A stretch of DNA of 64,000 nucleotides, from contig NZ_AP023367.1 of assembly GCF_014218335.1 (NCBI RefSeq), positions 4,645,501 to 4,709,500 on the forward strand, in the 5' to 3' direction. Under the pieces are notes generated by a model. The model made no database searches. It saw only the letters and a program-made list of their open reading frames with translations, and was not told the DNA's origin. The stretch is from Anaerocolumna cellulosilytica (lineage in GTDB: Bacteria > Bacillota > Clostridia > Lachnospirales > Lachnospiraceae). This document shows positions 61,699-64,000 of this stretch, piece by piece. The position numbers and the translations under genes are program-made. Each line of letters starts with the position of its first letter. Positions within the stretch are counted from its first letter, which is position 1.

Positions 61699-64000
61699 AT
61701 GACAGAGAAAATTAAAGATACGCACGAAACCATTGAATACAACAAAAACCTTCCCATAAAGCTTTTTTGTCAGCGAATTGGATTTGTGGAAAAGCATTGG
61801 CATAGAAGTATCGAATTACTTCTGGTTCTTTCAGGTACTCTATCCGTACAGGTGGAAAGCCAGACATATATACTTCACGAAGATGATATACTACTTATAA
61901 ATTCCAACCAGGTTCACGACACCAGCAGTGAAGACTGCGTACTGGTTCTTCTGCAAATGAGTCTGCCCAGATTCCATATTGATTGGCTTAATCTCGAAAC
62001 CTTGCATTTTGACTGCAATTCAGCAGTTCAGAAGAATAATAAAGCCTTTGACCAGCTTCGTGAGACCATAGCCAGGTTAATCCAGTTGACTTCCAGTTCC
62101 CCCCACACACAGTTCCTCAGGCTTTCCTATGCTTATCATATCTTATATTTGTTGCTACTTCATTTTGTGAGCCATAATCCTGGAAAAGTACGCCCTCTCA
62201 AACATATGGAACGCTTAAAGAGAGTTATCCGGTATATAGAAGAAAACTACCAAAGAGATATCTCATTAACAGAAATTGCAGAAATGGAAGCCTTGACTCC
62301 TCCCTATTTATCCTCCTTCTTTGAAAAGAACATGGAAATATCCCTTACAAGCTATATTGCTAACATCCGTTTAAACCATTCATTTACCTATCTAATGGAT
62401 ACGGATATGTCTATAGAAGAAATAGCCGAAGCTTGTGGTTTCCCAAATCAGCGTTCTTACGCCGTCCTCTTTAAAAAGCATTACGGTATGCTTCCAAGTC
62501 ATTACCGAAAAGCAAACCAAATCTCTGAAAAGGGGATTCGTTCTCTTCCTATGAATACCTCAACCAAATATCTAAACCTTGAAAAATATGATTTTTATGA
62601 AAAGCTTTCTTCTTACTTTCATAACTCGGGAACAGTACAGGCTGCTGCTCCTATTATAGCTGTCACCTACTCTATCGAAACAAAAAAAACAGAAAACACT
62701 AAAAGGCTTATGAAAAAGAATTTTTTAAATTTTTGTTCTGTTGGAAGAGCAAAAGAAATTCTCTTGGGAAACATTCAGAAAATGTTGATTACGCAGCAGG
62801 AAGAAATTGGTTTTAAATTTATTAAGTTCCACGATATCTTTAGTGATGAACTTATGGTTTACAAAGAAGACACACTGGGATGTCCTCATTACAATTTCAC
62901 AATGCTTGATGAGGTATTTGATTTTATATTGAGTATTCATCTAATGCCATTAGTACAACTGTCCTTTATGCCAAAGGCATTGGCTAAAGACCCTGCTTTA
63001 ACTATATTCTCCCTTCCCTTTTGTGTCAGTGAACCAAAAGATGAAAAAAAATGGTCCGATTTGATTACCGCCTTTGTGAATCATTTATTAGAGCGTTATG
63101 GGTATAATGAAGTATCCCAATGGATATTTACCTTCTGGAATGAAACGATGACAGGGCATCCTTTTGATTTTAAAGAAGTGGATACTTTCCTCCGTTTATA
63201 CAAAATCACTTTCGAAAGTGTAAAAACCTGCAATCCTAATCTCCTATTTGCTTCTACATCCTATTTAAGCAATACATTTCCCTCAGCAAAGTATGACTAT
63301 TATTTAGATTTTGCTGCTGTAAATAACTGTAGACCTGATGTATACCTGTTTCATTTTTATCCGATTTCTCCCCAGTCTCCAAAGATTAAATCTGATAAAA
63401 GTACTGAAACCTTTTCTATACCCTTAAATGGTATCGTTTCAAAGGATCCGGACATCTTCCGCTCCTATTTAAAAATGCTGAATGAGCATTTACCCGACAG
63501 AAATGCTCTTCCTCTTTATATCACAGAATGGAATTTAAGCTCCTCACACAGGGAATGGTTGAATGATACCTGTTACGCGGCCGCTTATATAATTCGAAAT
63601 ATTTGCAGAAATCATGAATTGGCTGATAGTTTTTGTCATTGGGCTTTAACGGATTGGATTGAGGAACTGGATTTTCCCAATGAATTATTCCATGGAGGAG
63701 TTGGACATTTTACGAAAAACGGAATAAAGAAACCGGTCTACTACGCGTATCAGTTTTTATCAGAATTAGGGGATGAATTTCTATCAGAGGGTGAAGGTTA
63801 CTTTGTAACTAAAAGTAGAAAAGACTATAGAATTATTTTATATAACTATTTTGATGTTTCTGATTCCTACCAGGAGGGTATTAATTTTAATATAGGCTTC
63901 ACAAACCGTTATGAGGTTTTTCCTGACACTGCCGCTAAAGAATTTCATCTGAAATTAATGGATATGGAGCAGGGGGATTATCTGGTAACCGAAAAGATTG
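61699..64000 (+). CDS. AraC-family regulator fused to a GH39 domain (cut by window edge)
   Basis: The open frame runs 767 codons to the edge without a stop. Residues 1-140 are an AraC-type cupin sensor domain (KHWHRSIELLLVLSGTLSV). Residues about 170-280 are an AraC DNA-binding domain with two helix-turn-helices (ISLTEIAEMEALTPPYLSSFFEKNM and MSIEEIAEACGFPNQRSYAVLFKKHYG). From about residue 300 a GH39 (beta-xylosidase-type) domain follows. It includes IGFKFIKFHDIFSDEL, the acid/base region WIFTFWNE and the nucleophile region LPLYITEWNLSS, so both catalytic glutamates are kept. GGAGG lies 7 bp before the ATG. It is divergent from pgmB and probably controls saccharide genes nearby, in response to a bound or cleaved saccharide. 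Confidence 0.9.
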   Translation, partial: MTEKIKDTHETIEYNKNLPIKLFCQRIGFVEKHWHRSIELLLVLSGTLSVQVESQTYILHEDDILLINSNQVHDTSSEDCVLVLLQMSLPRFHIDWLNLETLHFDCNSAVQKNNKAFDQLRETIARLIQLTSSSPHTQFLRLSYAYHILYLLLLHFVSHNPGKVRPLKHMERLKRVIRYIEENYQRDISLTEIAEMEALTPPYLSSFFEKNMEISLTSYIANIRLNHSFTYLMDTDMSIEEIAEACGFPNQRSYAVLFKKHYGMLPSHYRKANQISEKGIRSLPMNTSTKYLNLEKYDFYEKLSSYFHNSGTVQAAAPIIAVTYSIETKKTENTKRLMKKNFLNFCSVGRAKEILLGNIQKMLITQQEEIGFKFIKFHDIFSDELMVYKEDTLGCPHYNFTMLDEVFDFILSIHLMPLVQLSFMPKALAKDPALTIFSLPFCVSEPKDEKKWSDLITAFVNHLLERYGYNEVSQWIFTFWNETMTGHPFDFKEVDTFLRLYKITFESVKTCNPNLLFASTSYLSNTFPSAKYDYYLDFAAVNNCRPDVYLFHFYPISPQSPKIKSDKSTETFSIPLNGIVSKDPDIFRSYLKMLNEHLPDRNALPLYITEWNLSSSHREWLNDTCYAAAYIIRNICRNHELADSFCHWALTDWIEELDFPNELFHGGVGHFTKNGIKKPVYYAYQFLSELGDEFLSEGEGYFVTKSRKDYRIILYNYFDVSDSYQEGINFNIGFTNRYEVFPDTAAKEFHLKLMDMEQGDYLVTEKI

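Overview
The window is a low-GC chromosomal segment from an anaerobic Bacillota, most likely a Lachnospiraceae (Clostridium/Lachnoclostridium-type). The reasons are a groESL operon with a perfect CIRCE operator, Shine-Dalgarno-led AT-rich genes, Lachnospiraceae-type proteins of unknown function, a CdaA/CdaR pair and an oxygen-independent sulfatase maturase. No rRNA, tRNA or CRISPR array was seen. Nearly all genes are on the minus strand. No database search was possible; assignments rest on motifs, lengths and family knowledge.

Layout. 1-24.9 kb is mostly housekeeping: partial guaB, groES-groEL, a cysteine-rich protein, glnS with a DUF2225 protein, hisC with a class I aminotransferase, an IS200-type insertion element, a cytidylate-kinase-like protein, a complete branched-chain amino acid ABC operon (livKHMGF), a ClpX paralogue, a membrane HtrA protease, then a plus-strand pair (polyprenyl-phosphate sugar transferase and LCP protein). 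25-29.2 kb is a CDP-glycerol/teichoic-acid-like glycopolymer group, and 29.5-33.8 kb holds HPr, cdaR, cdaA and two unknown membrane proteins. A chemoreceptor follows at 34-36 kb.

36.3-61.5 kb is the accessory highlight: a sulfated-glycan utilisation locus. It has five cysteine-type sulfatases, one radical-SAM sulfatase maturase, a TauE/SafE exporter, a CUT2-like sugar ABC transporter with two permeases, two GH3 glycosidases, an esterase, a beta-phosphoglucomutase and a YesM/YesN-type two-component system. None of the sulfatases or glycosidases has a signal peptide. This suggests that sulfated saccharides are imported first, desulfated and hydrolysed in the cytoplasm, and that the released sulfate or sulfite may leave through the TauE/SafE protein. 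A plus-strand AraC regulator fused to an apparently intact GH39 domain runs off the right edge.

The most striking signal is regulatory. A 15-bp motif (minus strand GTCGGAAATAYGATA) lies upstream of each of the three transcription units of the sulfatase cluster and nowhere else noticed. In each case it is exactly 42 bp from a perfect TATAAT -10 box with no recognisable -35. This is the geometry expected for one activator, probably the adjacent AraC-type response regulator, switching on all three units.
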